Of a stretch of DNA of 64,000 nt, positions 22,995 through 31,502 are shown piece after piece. Source of the DNA: Streptomyces sp. NBC_00433 (GTDB taxonomy: Bacteria > Actinomycetota > Actinomycetes > Streptomycetales > Streptomycetaceae); NCBI GenBank assembly GCA_036015235.1, contig CP107926.1, positions 3,662,001 to 3,726,000 on the forward strand, written 5' to 3'. Each line of letters begins with the position of its first letter. Within the stretch, counting starts at the first letter, position 1. The position numbers and the translations under genes are program-made. The notes below the pieces were generated by a model. It worked only from the letters and a program-made list of their open reading frames with translations. It had not been told where the DNA came from and searched no databases.

Positions 22995-23045
22995 CGCCGG
23001 TCGTCCCACGGCGGTCGTCCGACGCCCGTCGCCGGCTGCCGGTCG

Positions 23046-23423
23046 TCAGCCGCCGGTCACCGCGCCGCTCGCCGGGCCGATGACCGGCATGCTGCCCAGC
23101 GAGCCGCCGTGCGTGACCTGGTCGGTGACGGCGGTGGTGGACAGCGGCTGGAAGTCGGCGACCTGCGTGCTGAGGCCGTTGTCCAGCGGGTCCACGCCGG
23201 TGTCCGAGAGCGGGTCGAGGGGCAGCCGGCGGACCGGGTCCACCCCGGACGCCACCGCCCCGGTCACGCTCTGGACCGGCAGCGTGTCCGGCGGGAGCGC
23301 GGAGTCGAGGGCGGTCGCCCCGGCGGGGGCGGCCGGGGTGGCCGCCAGCGCGGCACCGGCCGGCGCGAGGGTCGCGGCGGCCGCGGTCAGGGTGAGGGCG
23401 AGGGCGGTACGCAGGGAGGGCAT
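23046..23423 (-). CDS. Small secreted protein, Ala/Pro/Val-rich
   Basis: 125 residues. Signal peptide PSLRTALALTLTAAAATLAP, cut near ALAA. The mature part (about 95 residues) is low in charge with repeated Pro-Leu-Asp segments (RRLPLDPLSD, GVDPLDNGL) and ends GSMPVIGPASGAVTGG. I do not know the family, though similar short secreted proteins are common in Streptomyces. It is convergent with the ALDH operon and divergent from the uridine kinase. The ribosome binding site is weak, so ATG 23423 is chosen mainly because it gives a correct signal peptide. Confidence 0.6.
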   Translation of the reverse strand: MPSLRTALALTLTAAAATLAPAGAALAATPAAPAGATALDSALPPDTLPVQSVTGAVASGVDPVRRLPLDPLSDTGVDPLDNGLSTQVADFQPLSTTAVTDQVTHGGSLGSMPVIGPASGAVTGG

Positions 23424-23548
23424 GGGCACCTGGGCTCGTTCGGGGGCGGAGACGTGCTTTCCGGTCTCAGCGTAACGGAACGGGTGCGGTGCGTAGTTGT
23501 CCGACGGCGGGGGATCACCCGGGCGGGGATGCGGGAGAATGGTTTCCC

Positions 23549-24163
23549 GTGAGTTCACTTCCCGCCCGCGTGATCCTGCTCGCCGGGCCGTCCGGCTCGG
23601 GCAAGTCCTCGCTCGCCGCCCGCGCCGGACTCCCGGTGCTCGCCCTCGACGACTTCTACAAGGACGGCGACGACCCGTCGCTGCCCGCCCTTCCCGGCGG
23701 GACCGGGACCGACTGGGACGACCCCGGGTCGTGGAATTCCGCGGCCGCGGTGGCGGCCGTCGCCGCCCTGTGCGCGGAGGGCGCCGCGGACACCCCCGTC
23801 TACGACATCAGCGCGAGCGCCGCCACCGGCCGCACCCGGCTGGACCTGGGCGGTGCGCCGCTCTTCGTCGCCGAGGGGATCTTCGCCGCGGAGATCGTCG
23901 GCCGCTGCCGTGAGCTGGGCCTTCTCGCCGACGCGATCTGCCTGCGCGGGCGCCCTTCCACGACCGCCCGCCGCCGTTTCCTCCGCGACCTTCGCGAGGG
24001 GCGAAAGGCGGTGCCTTTCCTCCTCCGACGCGGCTGGCACCTCATGCGCGCCGAGCGCGCCATCGTCGCCCGACAGGTCGCGCACGGCTGCCATCCCTGC
24101 GACGCGCCCGCCGCACTGACCCGCATCCACGCCATTCCCGTCCGGGAGGTCGTCGCCCCCTAG
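23549..24163 (+). CDS. udk: Uridine kinase-like P-loop nucleoside kinase
   Basis: 204 residues. Walker A is ILLAGPSGSGKSSLAAR at residues 10-26, followed by the LALDDFYKDGDD motif typical of uridine/cytidine kinases and phosphoribulokinase-like enzymes. A Walker B-like PLFVAEGIFAAEIV and an Arg-rich lid (RRRFLRDLREGRK) follow. It would phosphorylate uridine to UMP with NTP, the salvage branch opposite to the phosphorolytic genes in the window. GTG 23549 is chosen because it gives the compact kinase start SSLPARVILL; upstream in-frame sequence lacks a ribosome binding site. No nucleoside-operator palindrome lies in front of it. Confidence 0.85.
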   Translation: MSSLPARVILLAGPSGSGKSSLAARAGLPVLALDDFYKDGDDPSLPALPGGTGTDWDDPGSWNSAAAVAAVAALCAEGAADTPVYDISASAATGRTRLDLGGAPLFVAEGIFAAEIVGRCRELGLLADAICLRGRPSTTARRRFLRDLREGRKAVPFLLRRGWHLMRAERAIVARQVAHGCHPCDAPAALTRIHAIPVREVVAP

Positions 24164-24173
24164 GGCCGCGGGC

Positions 24174-24312
24174 CTGTGTCCGACCCGCGGCCGGCGCCGC
24201 GTGGGCGCTGCTGCGTCGGGCGGCGCCCCCAGGGGCGCGGGGCTGTGTCCGACCCGCGGCCGGCGCCGCGTGGGCGCTGCTGCGTCGGGCGGCGCCCCTC
24301 AGGGGCGCGGGG
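24174..24312 (+). repeat. Two 69-70-bp tandem repeats after the uridine kinase gene
   Basis: Units at 24174-24242 and 24243-24312 start CTGTGTCCGACCCGCGGCCG and end with the AGGGGCGCGGGG core. They are nearly identical. The remaining gap to 24600 has no gene but continues as repeat-like sequence; its complement resembles the 3' end of the VanZ-like gene at 28895-29010. Confidence 0.85.
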
Positions 24313-24600
24313 AACTGCGCGCTCAGCCGCCTACCGGCCGGTGGTCCGGCACGGACCGAACAGCCCCTTTGGGACGGTGACGACCCGCGCGCCCGGTGGG
24401 GGCTGGTCGCGCCCACGCGGCGCCAGCCGCAGATCAGACGCAGCCCCGCGCCCCTGTAAGGCGCCGCCTTACGCGGACGGTGCCCGGGGCTCCCCCGGGG
24501 AGGGACGCCGCCCTGCGGAAGGGTGGCCGGGCACGGGCGCAGCCGGGGGCCGGACGGCATCCCCCCTGCCGTCCGGCCCCCGGACCCCCGTCTGGTTGGT

Positions 24601-25326
24601 CTAGGCGACGAGCTCGCCGAAGGCGTCGTCCTCGTCGCGGCCGAAGCTCAGCGCCTCGTCGTCGCGCATCCTGCGCAAAGAGCGCCAGATGCTGCTCTTG
24701 ACCGTGCCGACGCTGATCCCGAGTATGTCGGCGATCTCCGGGTCGGTGCGGCCCTCGTAGTAGCGGAGCACCAGCATCGTGCGCTGCTGCTCGGGCAGGC
24801 GGGCGAGGGCCTGCCACAGCACGGCGCGCAGCTCGGTGCCGCCCATCTCGTCGGTGTCGCCGACCGTCTCGGGCAGCTCCTCCGTCGGGTATTCGTTGAG
24901 CTTGCGCCGCCGCCAGGCGCTGATGTGCAGGTTGGTCATGGTGCGGCGCAGGTAGCCGCCGACGGCTGCCTTGTCGCTGATGCGGTCCCATGCGCGGTAG
25001 GTGGAGAACAGCGCGCTCTGCAAAAGGTCCTCGGCAGCGAAGCGGTCCCCGGTGAGGTGGTACGCGGTCGCGTAGAGGGAGGCGCGGCGCTCCTGGACGT
25101 AGGCCGTGAACTCCGCCTCCGCGTCGGTGGAGGGCGCCGGCGCGGCCGGCTCCAGCGGTGTGATGTACGCGGGCCGCTGCCTGGCCACCGTGTTGCCCGA
25201 GGTGCGTCCGGCGCCGCGGGCGTACCCCCGTCCGCTCGCGGCGCCGGACATCTCGGTGGTCCTGGCAACGGAATGCGCACGCGTCGAGTGGACCGCGGCG
25301 GTGGTGGTGCTGAGCAGTGCGTTCAT
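24601..25326 (-). CDS. sigQ: ECF/SigE-family RNA polymerase sigma factor next to afsQ (SigQ)
   Basis: 241 residues. An N-terminal Ser/Thr/Ala-rich stretch of about 70 residues precedes sigma region 2 (SLYATAYHLTGDRFAAEDLLQ, then WDRISDKAAVGGYLRRTM). Region 4 (LPEQQRTMLVLRYYEGRTDPEIADILGISVGTVKSSIWRSL) has a complete helix-turn-helix. In S. coelicolor the gene divergent from afsQ1 encodes SigQ, and the arrangement here is the same: starts at 25326 and 25538 face apart across 211 bp. SigQ is reported to act with the AfsQ two-component system on antibiotic production. ATG 25326 lies behind GACGGGGGCG. Membership of the SigE-like group is inferred from the region 4 sequence. Confidence 0.9.
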   Translation of the reverse strand: MNALLSTTTAAVHSTRAHSVARTTEMSGAASGRGYARGAGRTSGNTVARQRPAYITPLEPAAPAPSTDAEAEFTAYVQERRASLYATAYHLTGDRFAAEDLLQSALFSTYRAWDRISDKAAVGGYLRRTMTNLHISAWRRRKLNEYPTEELPETVGDTDEMGGTELRAVLWQALARLPEQQRTMLVLRYYEGRTDPEIADILGISVGTVKSSIWRSLRRMRDDEALSFGRDEDDAFGELVA

Positions 25327-25445
25327 GTCGCGCCCCCGTCGATGGAACCTGCAGCGTGGTTTCCGGCGTCGCAGCCTGTGCGGCGTGCGCTCTTCCGATG
25401 TGGCTCCAGATTGCCGGGCCAGTTTCATGGGGCTGTCCGCCGAGT

Positions 25446-25461
25446 GTCACAGGCCCGCAAC
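25446..25461. promoter_or_regulatory. Candidate AfsQ1 binding site between sigQ and afsQ1
   Basis: GTCAC-AGGCCC-GCAAC resembles the GTNAC-N6-GTNAC box I remember for AfsQ1, with one mismatch in the second half. It sits in the middle of the shared sigQ/afsQ1 upstream region, as expected for divergent autoregulation. Confidence 0.45.
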
Positions 25462-25537
25462 AGAGCTCCCGCACCGCGGGGGTGCCTGGGGCACGAGTTG
25501 TCCCCGCACTTCATCAGGCCACCAGAGGTAGGCAACA

Positions 25538-26224
25538 ATGTCCGGCGTGCCCTTCCTGTTGCTGATCGAGGATGACGACGCCATCCGTACCGGTCTCGAA
25601 CTCGGACTGTCCCGCCAGGGTCACCGCGTGGTGGCCGCGGCGACGGGCGAGGACGGCCTGAAGCTCCTCAAGGAGCAGCGTCCCGACCTGATCGTGCTCG
25701 ACGTGATGCTGCCGGGGATCGACGGCTTCGAGGTGTGCCGGCGTATCCGGCGCACCGACCAGCTGCCGATCATCCTGCTCACCGCGCGCAGTGACGACAT
25801 CGACGTGGTGGTCGGACTCGAGTCCGGCGCCGACGACTATGTGATCAAACCCGTGCAGCCGCGGGTGCTCGACGCGCGGATCCGCGCGGTGCTGCGCCGC
25901 GGCGAGCGGGACAGCACCGATTCCGCCGCCTTCGGCTCGATCGTCATCGACCGCAACGCGATGACGGTGACCAAGGACGGCGAGGATCTGCAGCTCACCC
26001 CGACCGAGCTTCGGCTGCTGCTCGAACTGAGCCGCCGGCCCGGCCAGGCGCTGTCCCGCCAGCAGCTGCTGCGGCTGGTGTGGGAGCACGACTACCTCGG
26101 CGACTCGCGCCTGGTGGACGCCTGCGTCCAGCGGCTGCGCGCCAAGATCGAGGACGTGCCGTCGTCGCCGGCCCTGATCCGTACCGTCCGCGGTGTCGGC
26201 TACCGCCTGGACACGCCGCAGTGA
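25538..26224 (+). CDS. afsQ1: Two-component response regulator AfsQ1
   Basis: 228 residues, OmpR/PhoB family. The receiver domain has the acidic pair EDDD, phospho-acceptor Asp55 in LDVMLPGIDG, the Thr in LLTARSDD and Lys in YVIKPVQP. The C-terminal winged helix carries LTPTELRLLLELSRRPGQ and RTVRGVGYRLD. ATG 25538 is chosen because GAGGTAGG lies 5 nt upstream; an in-frame GTG at 25547 would make the Asp residue 52, the number used for S. coelicolor AfsQ1. Its target genes there include sigQ and antibiotic-cluster activators. The stop overlaps the afsQ2 start (GTGA). Confidence 0.95.
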   Translation: MSGVPFLLLIEDDDAIRTGLELGLSRQGHRVVAAATGEDGLKLLKEQRPDLIVLDVMLPGIDGFEVCRRIRRTDQLPIILLTARSDDIDVVVGLESGADDYVIKPVQPRVLDARIRAVLRRGERDSTDSAAFGSIVIDRNAMTVTKDGEDLQLTPTELRLLLELSRRPGQALSRQQLLRLVWEHDYLGDSRLVDACVQRLRAKIEDVPSSPALIRTVRGVGYRLDTPQ

Positions 26225-27756
26225 CCTCTGGTCCAGGCGGTGGCAGGTGGGGGTCGGGCATCCTGCGCTGGACGAGCCTGCGGCTCCGGCTGGTCGCCGT
26301 CTTCGCCGCGGTCGCGCTGACCGCCGCGGTGTCGGTGTCCGGTATCGCGTACTGGCTGAACCGCGACGCCGTGCTGACCCGTGCCCAGAACAGCGCGCTG
26401 AGCGACTTCCGCGACTCGTTGCAGCGCAATGCCGCGCTGCTGCCGGTCGTGCCGACCTGCCAGTCGCTGCAGTCCGCGGCGAGTCGTATCGGCGGCCCCG
26501 ACACCTACCAGGTGGTGCTGATCAGCACCGGGCCCGACAGCCAGGAGTGCGCGGCGCCGTCGAACCGGGACGTCTTCACGCTCGACGACGTGCCGGGGAC
26601 GCTGCAGAAGGCCGTCAACACGGTGCACAAGAAAGACCGGAAGTACCACCTGCACTGGGAGCGGATCTCCTTGCAGGGCCGGCCGTACCTGGTGGCGGGC
26701 GCGCGGATCAACGGCGACGGGCCGACCGGCTACATGCTCAAGTCGCTGGACGCCGAGCGCAAGGACCTCAACTCGCTGGCCTGGTCGCTCGGCATCTCCA
26801 CGCTGCTGGCGCTGATCGGCTCCGCGCTGCTCGCGCAGGCCGCGGGCGCTGCGGTGCTGCGTCCGGTGCGGCGGCTCGGCGAGGCCGCGCAGCGGCTGGG
26901 CGAGGGGCATCTGGACACCCGGCTGAAGGTGTCGGGCACCGACGAGCTGGCGGAGATGTCGCGGACGTTCAACAACGCGGCGGAGGCGCTGGAGACCCGC
27001 GTCGAGGAGCTGAGCGCCCGGGAGGCGGCGAGCCGCCGCTTCGTCGCGGACATGTCGCACGAGCTGCGTACCCCGCTGACCGCGATCACCGCGGTCAGCG
27101 ATGTGCTGGAGGACGAGGCGGAGGCGCTCGACCCGATGATCGCGCCCGCGGTACGCCTGGTGGTCAGCGAGACCCGGCGGCTGAACGAACTGGTGGAGAC
27201 GCTGATGGAGGTCACCCGGTTCGACGCGGGGACGGCGAAGCTGCGGGTGGACGAGGTGGACGTCGGTGAGCAGGTGATGGCCTGCATGGACGCCAGGGCC
27301 TGGCTGGACTCGGTGGAGCTGGACACGCCCCGCGGGCTGCTCGCCACGCTCGACCCGCGCCGGCTGGACGTGATCATGGCGAATCTGATCGGCAACGCGC
27401 TCAAGCACGGCGGTTCGCCGGTCCGTGTCACCGTCCGCGGCGGCGATGACGACGACGGCGACATCGAGGTCGCGGTCACCGACCACGGGCCCGGCATCCC
27501 CGAGGACGTGCTGCCGCACGTCTTCGACCGCTTCTACAAGGCCGACGCCTCCCGGGCCCGCTCGGAGGGCAGCGGCCTGGGCCTGTCCATCGCGATGGAG
27601 AACGCCCATATCCACGGCGGCGACATCACCGCCGCGAACGACCCCTCCGGCGGTGCCGTCTTCACGCTGCGGCTGCCCCGCCGCCCGCGTGAGGACGAGG
27701 CCTCGGACGCGGTCAACGGGGGCCCCGCCGAGGGCCCGTCGGGCGGTACGCGATGA
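26221..27756 (+). CDS. afsQ2: Sensor histidine kinase AfsQ2
   Basis: 511 residues from the overlapping GTG. Order: helix at about 20-45, an extracytoplasmic sensor region of about 150 residues, a second helix near 190-210, HAMP (RPVRRLGEAAQRLGEGHLD), HisKA with His280 in DMSHELRTPLTAI, and a HATPase_c domain with N-box NLIGNALKHGG, G1 DHGPGIPED, F-box FDRFYKAD and G2 GSGLGLSI. It should autophosphorylate and pass phosphate to AfsQ1 Asp55. The known input in S. coelicolor involves nitrogen/glutamate status. GTGA overlap with afsQ1 and ATGA overlap with the lipoprotein gene mark a tightly coupled operon. Confidence 0.95.
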   Translation: MTSGPGGGRWGSGILRWTSLRLRLVAVFAAVALTAAVSVSGIAYWLNRDAVLTRAQNSALSDFRDSLQRNAALLPVVPTCQSLQSAASRIGGPDTYQVVLISTGPDSQECAAPSNRDVFTLDDVPGTLQKAVNTVHKKDRKYHLHWERISLQGRPYLVAGARINGDGPTGYMLKSLDAERKDLNSLAWSLGISTLLALIGSALLAQAAGAAVLRPVRRLGEAAQRLGEGHLDTRLKVSGTDELAEMSRTFNNAAEALETRVEELSAREAASRRFVADMSHELRTPLTAITAVSDVLEDEAEALDPMIAPAVRLVVSETRRLNELVETLMEVTRFDAGTAKLRVDEVDVGEQVMACMDARAWLDSVELDTPRGLLATLDPRRLDVIMANLIGNALKHGGSPVRVTVRGGDDDDGDIEVAVTDHGPGIPEDVLPHVFDRFYKADASRARSEGSGLGLSIAMENAHIHGGDITAANDPSGGAVFTLRLPRRPREDEASDAVNGGPAEGPSGGTR

Positions 27757-28352
27757 GCCGGCGTCCCCGCGCCGCGCTGCTCGCGGCCCTGTCACTGGCC
27801 GTCGGCCTGACCGCCGGCTGCGGCATCCGCACGACCTCCGTCCCCGTCGACGCGGGCCCCGCGCCCTCCCGGGTGTCCTGCGCGGTGCCGGCCCCGGAGA
27901 ATTCGCCCGACGCGACGGACGCGCAGGTCGTGCAGGTCTACCTGGTGTGCGGGATGCAGACCACGCCGGTGCCGCGGACGGTCTCCGTACGCCCCCGCCC
28001 GGCCGACCGGGTCGAGCAGGTCAGGGAACTGGTCGCCCAGCTCCAGCGCAGCGTCCTGGCGGCCGAGGCGAAGGCCGACTTCAGCACGGCCGTCCCCGGC
28101 ACGCTGGAGGTCAACGGGCCCGAGCCCGGCGACCCCTCCGACGCGCTGCGCCTCGGGCAGCCGATCGAGGACCTGCCGTCCTTCGCGCTGGCCCAGATCG
28201 TCTGCACGATCGCCGCGAGCCCGCTGGCCTCCGCCGGCCACAGCGTCGTCCTCGGCGGCACCGAGCACGGCGCGAAGCTCCGCCGCTACACCTGCACTCC
28301 CGACCTGCGGACGCGCCCCCAGGCCGCGGACAGCGCCGGCACCGAGCCCTGA
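27753..28352 (+). CDS. AfsQ-operon lipoprotein
   Basis: 199 residues. The signal peptide RRPRAALLAALSLAVGLTAG ends in a lipobox LTAG|C with Cys23, so the protein is a surface lipoprotein outside the membrane. The mature chain contains a conserved-looking helix (DRVEQVRELVAQLQRSVLAAEA) and three further Cys (CAV, VCGMQ, IVCTIAA) plus a C-terminal CTPD. GerMN-like features are not evident and I do not assign a domain. It overlaps afsQ2 by ATGA, and in S. coelicolor an equivalent lipoprotein gene follows afsQ2; a role as accessory sensor protein for AfsQ2 is an inference. Confidence 0.85.
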   Translation: MSRRPRAALLAALSLAVGLTAGCGIRTTSVPVDAGPAPSRVSCAVPAPENSPDATDAQVVQVYLVCGMQTTPVPRTVSVRPRPADRVEQVRELVAQLQRSVLAAEAKADFSTAVPGTLEVNGPEPGDPSDALRLGQPIEDLPSFALAQIVCTIAASPLASAGHSVVLGGTEHGAKLRRYTCTPDLRTRPQAADSAGTEP

Positions 28353-28442
28353 CCGGGCACCCCCGGGAGCGGGCGGGGACGTGCGGGGGGTCACACCGGG
28401 GCGACGGGAACCGGAGGGTCGGGATCCCGCGTCTTGGGCCGT

Positions 28443-29006
28443 GTGCAGCACGATGGCTCTACGTACCGGGTGCGCGCGGCCGGGCTCCTGCTGACCGCCG
28501 CGTATCTCGCTTTCGCCGCCTGGATGCTGCTCCGCCCGCACTACGTGGCGTGGGTGCCGTCACCGAACCTGCGGCCCTTCAGCACGATCAGGGCGGACCT
28601 GCGGATGGGACCGGGGCAGGCGGCACGCCACCTGCTGGCGGGTCTCGGCCTGCTCGCCCCGCTCGGCATACTGCTGCCGATGGCCGGCGGCCGGATCGAG
28701 ACCACGGGCGTGGCGTCCTTCGTGCGTACGGTCTTCGCCGGGCTGATGGTCTCGATCTCGGTCGAGTTCACCCAGACCATGGTGCCGGGCCAGCTCTTCG
28801 ACGTCGACGCGCTGATCCTCAACACGGCCGGGGTCGCCCTGGCCCACCTTCTCGTCGTCCCCCCGGTCCGCCGCCGCCTGCGCCGGCGGGACGCCCTCCA
28901 GGGGCGCGGGAAATCGCGCGACCAGCCCGCCACCGTCGCGCGGGTCGTCACCGACCCGAAGGGACAGTTGCTGTCGCAACCGGACCACCGGCCGGTGGGC
29001 GGCTGA
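28443..29006 (+). CDS. VanZ-family membrane protein with repeat-derived C-terminus
   Basis: 187 residues. Four membrane helices match the VanZ layout: AGLLLTAAYLAFAAWMLL, an outer segment with NLRPFSTI, LLAGLGLLAPLGILLPM, FAGLMVSISVEFTQ and DALILNTAGVALAHLL. The motifs NLxPF, FGxLLP-like and SxxxExxQ...R/Q..DxxDlixNtxG are family hallmarks. VanZ-like proteins are linked to teicoplanin/lipoglycopeptide tolerance, mechanism unknown. The last ~35 residues, after RRRLRRRDALQGRG, are encoded by sequence that belongs to the dispersed intergenic repeat (compare the complement of 24300-24410), so the coding region appears to run into a repeat. GTG 28443 is one start option; TTG 28434 is the other. 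Confidence 0.75.
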   Translation: MQHDGSTYRVRAAGLLLTAAYLAFAAWMLLRPHYVAWVPSPNLRPFSTIRADLRMGPGQAARHLLAGLGLLAPLGILLPMAGGRIETTGVASFVRTVFAGLMVSISVEFTQTMVPGQLFDVDALILNTAGVALAHLLVVPPVRRRLRRRDALQGRGKSRDQPATVARVVTDPKGQLLSQPDHRPVGG

Positions 29007-29051
29007 GCGCGCAACTCCGCGCGTCCCCGCAAGGCGCGGCCTCACGAGGCG

Positions 29052-29345
29052 TCAGCCGCCGAGGGGCAGGCCTCCGAGGAGCCCCGAGACGGGGGCGACC
29101 TGGTTGCCGTCGAGGTGGTTGCCGGAGGGCAGCAGCCGGTTGCCCCTGAGGGCCGACGTGCCGCTGGTGAGGGCGTTCTGGGCGCCGGCGGTGGACTGGG
29201 CGGCGGCGCCGGGGACCAGGTTGGTGGCGGGGCCGAATCCGCCGAGCACCACGGGGGCCGCGGCGGACGCGCTGCCGACACCTGCGGCGGCGAAGGCCAG
29301 GCCGAGTGCGCCGACCGCGAGAGTCTTCTTCGTTCGAGTCTGCAT
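29052..29345 (-). CDS. Small secreted protein
   Basis: 97 residues. Signal peptide QTRTKKTLAVGALGLAFAAA, cut after GSASA. The mature part of about 68 residues is Gly/Ala/Asn/Leu-rich, without Cys, and ends GLLGGLPLGG, a type of short secreted protein frequent in Streptomyces. It is not a chaplin: the GxxGN pattern and paired Cys are missing. It is convergent with the VanZ-like gene, and add lies upstream on the same strand. Function unknown. Confidence 0.65.
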   Translation of the reverse strand: MQTRTKKTLAVGALGLAFAAAGVGSASAAAPVVLGGFGPATNLVPGAAAQSTAGAQNALTSGTSALRGNRLLPSGNHLDGNQVAPVSGLLGGLPLGG

Positions 29346-29436
29346 GACTCCGGAACGTAGCCATCTTCTCACTCGCCGTGCAACCGGCGTGGCGGTCCCG
29401 CGCCGCCCGCACAAACTCCCGGGCGGCGCCCGCCGC

Positions 29437-30603
29437 TCAGCTCTCGCCGAGGGCGGAACCGCTGGCCAGCGGCCTTTCCGCGGTGGCCTGGTCGAAGAGC
29501 CATTCGGCCTTCAACTCGGCGAAACCGGGCTTGATCACCTCGTTGATCATGGCCAGACGTTCATCGAAAGGGATGAACGCCGATTTCATCGCGTTGACGG
29601 TGAACCACTGCATGTCGTCGAACGTGTACCCGAACGCCTCGACCAGGTGCTCGAACTCCCGGCTCAGGCTCGTCCCCGACATCAGGCGGTTGTCGGTGTT
29701 GACCGTCACCCGGAAATACAGCCGCCGCAGCAGGCCGATCGGATGCTCGGCATACGAACTGGCCGCCCCCGTCTGCAGGTTGGACGTCGGGCACATCTCC
29801 AGCGGTACGCGCTTGTCGCGCACGTACGACGCCAGCCGGCCGAGCGAGACCTGGCCGCCGGGCCCCGCCTCGATGTCGTCGATGATCCGCACCCCGTGGC
29901 CCAGGCGGTCCGCGCCGCACCACTGGAGCGCCTGCCAGATCGACGGCAGGCCGAACGCCTCGCCTGCGTGGATCGTGAAGTGGTTGTTCTCCCGCTTCAG
30001 GTACTCGAACGCGTCCAGGTGGCGGGTGGGCGGGTAACCGGCCTCAGCGCCCGCGATGTCGAAGCCGACGACGCCCGAGTCGCGGTAGGAGTTGGCCAGT
30101 TCGGCGATCTCCTGCGAGCGGGCCGCGTGCCGCATCGCGGTGAGCAGCGCCCCCACCCTGATCCGGTTGCCGTCCGCGCGCGCCCGCCGCTCGCCCTCGC
30201 GGAAGCCGGAGTTGACCGCCTCCACGACCTCTTCGAGGGTGAGCCCGCCCTCAAGGTGCTGCTCCGGCGCGTAGCGCACCTCGGCATAGACGACGCCGTC
30301 GGCCGCCAGGTCCTCGGCGCACTCGGCGGCGACCCGGATCAGAGCATCACGGGTCTGCATCACCGCACAGGTGTGCGCGAAGGTTTCCAGGTACCGTTCG
30401 AGTGAGCCGGAGTCGGCGGCCTCCCTGAACCACGTCCCGAGCTTGTCGGGTTCGCTCTCCGGGAGGGCGTCATAGCCCGTCTCACGTGCGATGTCGATGA
30501 TGGTGCCGGGGCGCAGGCCACCGTCGAGGTGATCGTGCAGCAGCACCTTGGGGGCGCGTCGGATCTGTTCCCGGGTCGGAACGCCCGGTTTCGGCTTCTG
30601 CAT
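29437..30603 (-). CDS. add: Adenosine deaminase
   Basis: 388 residues. It deaminates (deoxy)adenosine to (deoxy)inosine, feeding the phosphorylase. Metal and catalytic motifs are HDHLDGG (HxH, N-terminal), [10 protein letters not shown] (His and Glu), ADRLGHG (His) and NTDNRLMSG (Asp). The Asn after Asp replaces the usual second Asp of SxxTDDP and seems to be a feature of this actinobacterial type. ATG 30603 is preceded at 7 nt by TAGAGT and then by CTACGCGCGTAG, so the mRNA is probably leaderless and repressor-controlled. It diverges from the alpha/beta hydrolase gene across 101 bp. Confidence 0.95.
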   Translation of the reverse strand: MQKPKPGVPTREQIRRAPKVLLHDHLDGGLRPGTIIDIARETGYDALPESEPDKLGTWFREAADSGSLERYLETFAHTCAVMQTRDALIRVAAECAEDLAADGVVYAEVRYAPEQHLEGGLTLEEVVEAVNSGFREGERRARADGNRIRVGALLTAMRHAARSQEIAELANSYRDSGVVGFDIAGAEAGYPPTRHLDAFEYLKRENNHFTIHAGEAFGLPSIWQALQWCGADRLGHGVRIIDDIEAGPGGQVSLGRLASYVRDKRVPLEMCPTSNLQTGAASSYAEHPIGLLRRLYFRVTVNTDNRLMSGTSLSREFEHLVEAFGYTFDDMQWFTVNAMKSAFIPFDERLAMINEVIKPGFAELKAEWLFDQATAERPLASGSALGES

Positions 30604-30610
30604 GGTCGAA

Positions 30611-30616
30611 ACTCTA
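30611..30616 (-). promoter_or_regulatory. Putative add -10 (TAGAGT on minus strand), leaderless
   Basis: TAGAGT fits TANNNT, lies 7 nt before ATG 30603 and 4 bp downstream of the operator. No ribosome binding site is visible. Confidence 0.5.
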
Positions 30617-30620
30617 CGCC

Positions 30621-30632
30621 CTACGCGCGTAG
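30621..30632. promoter_or_regulatory. Nucleoside-regulon operator (add copy)
   Basis: Perfect CTACGCGCGTAG, preceded by an extra half-site CTACG at 30614-30618. It sits in the spacer/-35 area of the add promoter and within the shared 101-bp region with the divergent hydrolase gene. Confidence 0.82.
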
Positions 30633-30704
30633 AACTCGCGGAGAGGCCAAATATTTTCCGCCCGGCCATACTGTGCACACCCCTGTGTCTGCCATCGTTG
30701 CGCC

Positions 30705-31502
30705 ATGGCTTCACAAGCATTACCGGCGCGTGGCGCACGGCTCGGGCGCCCGGTCGCGCCCGGCCTCGTGCCGGCGTCGCGACAGCGCGAGAGATCCGAC
30801 GAGGGTGCCGCCGGCGCCTTCGTCCGCGCCGTCGTGCTCGCGCTCCCGGGCGGTGACGCGCTCAGCACGCGGCGCCGCTCCCCCGTGGCCGCCGCCGTCA
30901 TGTGGCCGCTGGCCAGGCACCTGGTACGCCAGGGACACGCCGACGGAGTCGCCGCCCACGTCGTCCACTACCGCTTCCGCGGCTGGAACGGCGGCCACGC
31001 GCACCCCGCCGAGGACGCGGAGTGGGCCGTGGGCGAGGCGATCCGGCGCTACGGCGACGTGCCCGTGTGCCTCGTCGGCATGGACATGGGGGCGCGCGCC
31101 GCGCTCCACGCCGCCGGGCACCCCGCGGTGGTCTCCGTGGTGGCCCTCGCGCCCTGGCTCCCGGGCGGGCCGGAGCCCGAGCCGGTCAAGCAGCTCATCG
31201 GCCGCCGGGTGCTGCTCGTGCACGGCACGCAGGACGACTCCACCGACCCCGACCTGTCCTACCGCTTCGCGGAACGGGCCAAGAAGGTCAACCGGCAGGT
31301 CTGCCGCTTCGAAGTCCACTCCGACGGGCACGGTCTGCACCAGCATCGGGCCGAGGTCTTCGCCCTCGCCACGGACTTCGTCCTCGGCTCGCTCCTCGAC
31401 CGCCCTTACGCGCGCCCCGTCGCCGACGCGCTGGCGGCTCCGCCGCCGCTGGGGCTGCGCATGCCCCTGGCCACGGGTTTCGGCCGCGCCCTGCGCGCGT
31501 AG
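30705..31502 (+). CDS. Alpha/beta-hydrolase-fold protein with Asp at the nucleophile position
   Basis: 265 residues. A ~35-residue variable N-terminus precedes an alpha/beta-hydrolase fold of dienelactone-hydrolase size. The nucleophile elbow, normally GxSxG, reads [12 protein letters not shown], putting Asp where Ser or Cys is expected. Candidate acid is in [13 protein letters not shown] and candidate His in [10 protein letters not shown], so the triad could be Asp-Asp-His as in haloalkane dehalogenases and epoxide hydrolases, although overall it does not look like those. ATG 30705 has no ribosome binding site; TACTGT at 30669-30674 may be the -10. It diverges from add and shares its upstream region. 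Substrate unknown. Confidence 0.78.
   Translation: MASQALPARGARLGRPVAPGLVPASRQRERSDEGAAGAFVRAVVLALPGGDALSTRRRSPVAAAVMWPLARHLVRQGHADGVAAHVVHYRFRGWNGGHAHPAEDAEWAVGEAIRRYGDVPVCLVGMDMGARAALHAAGHPAVVSVVALAPWLPGGPEPEPVKQLIGRRVLLVHGTQDDSTDPDLSYRFAERAKKVNRQVCRFEVHSDGHGLHQHRAEVFALATDFVLGSLLDRPYARPVADALAAPPPLGLRMPLATGFGRALRA

Noticed and set aside
24174-24312. CRISPR-like direct repeats
   Set aside because: Two adjacent 69-70-bp units without spacers and with the same core as other intergenic repeats; no cas genes in the window.
29052-29345. Chaplin-like surface protein
   Set aside because: The secreted chain lacks the chaplin core pattern and paired Cys; only its size and signal peptide are similar.
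31491-31502. CTGCGCGCGTAG, one mismatch from the nucleoside operator
   Set aside because: It is formed by the last codons (CTG CGC GCG TAG) of the alpha/beta hydrolase gene and lies at a gene end, not at a promoter.
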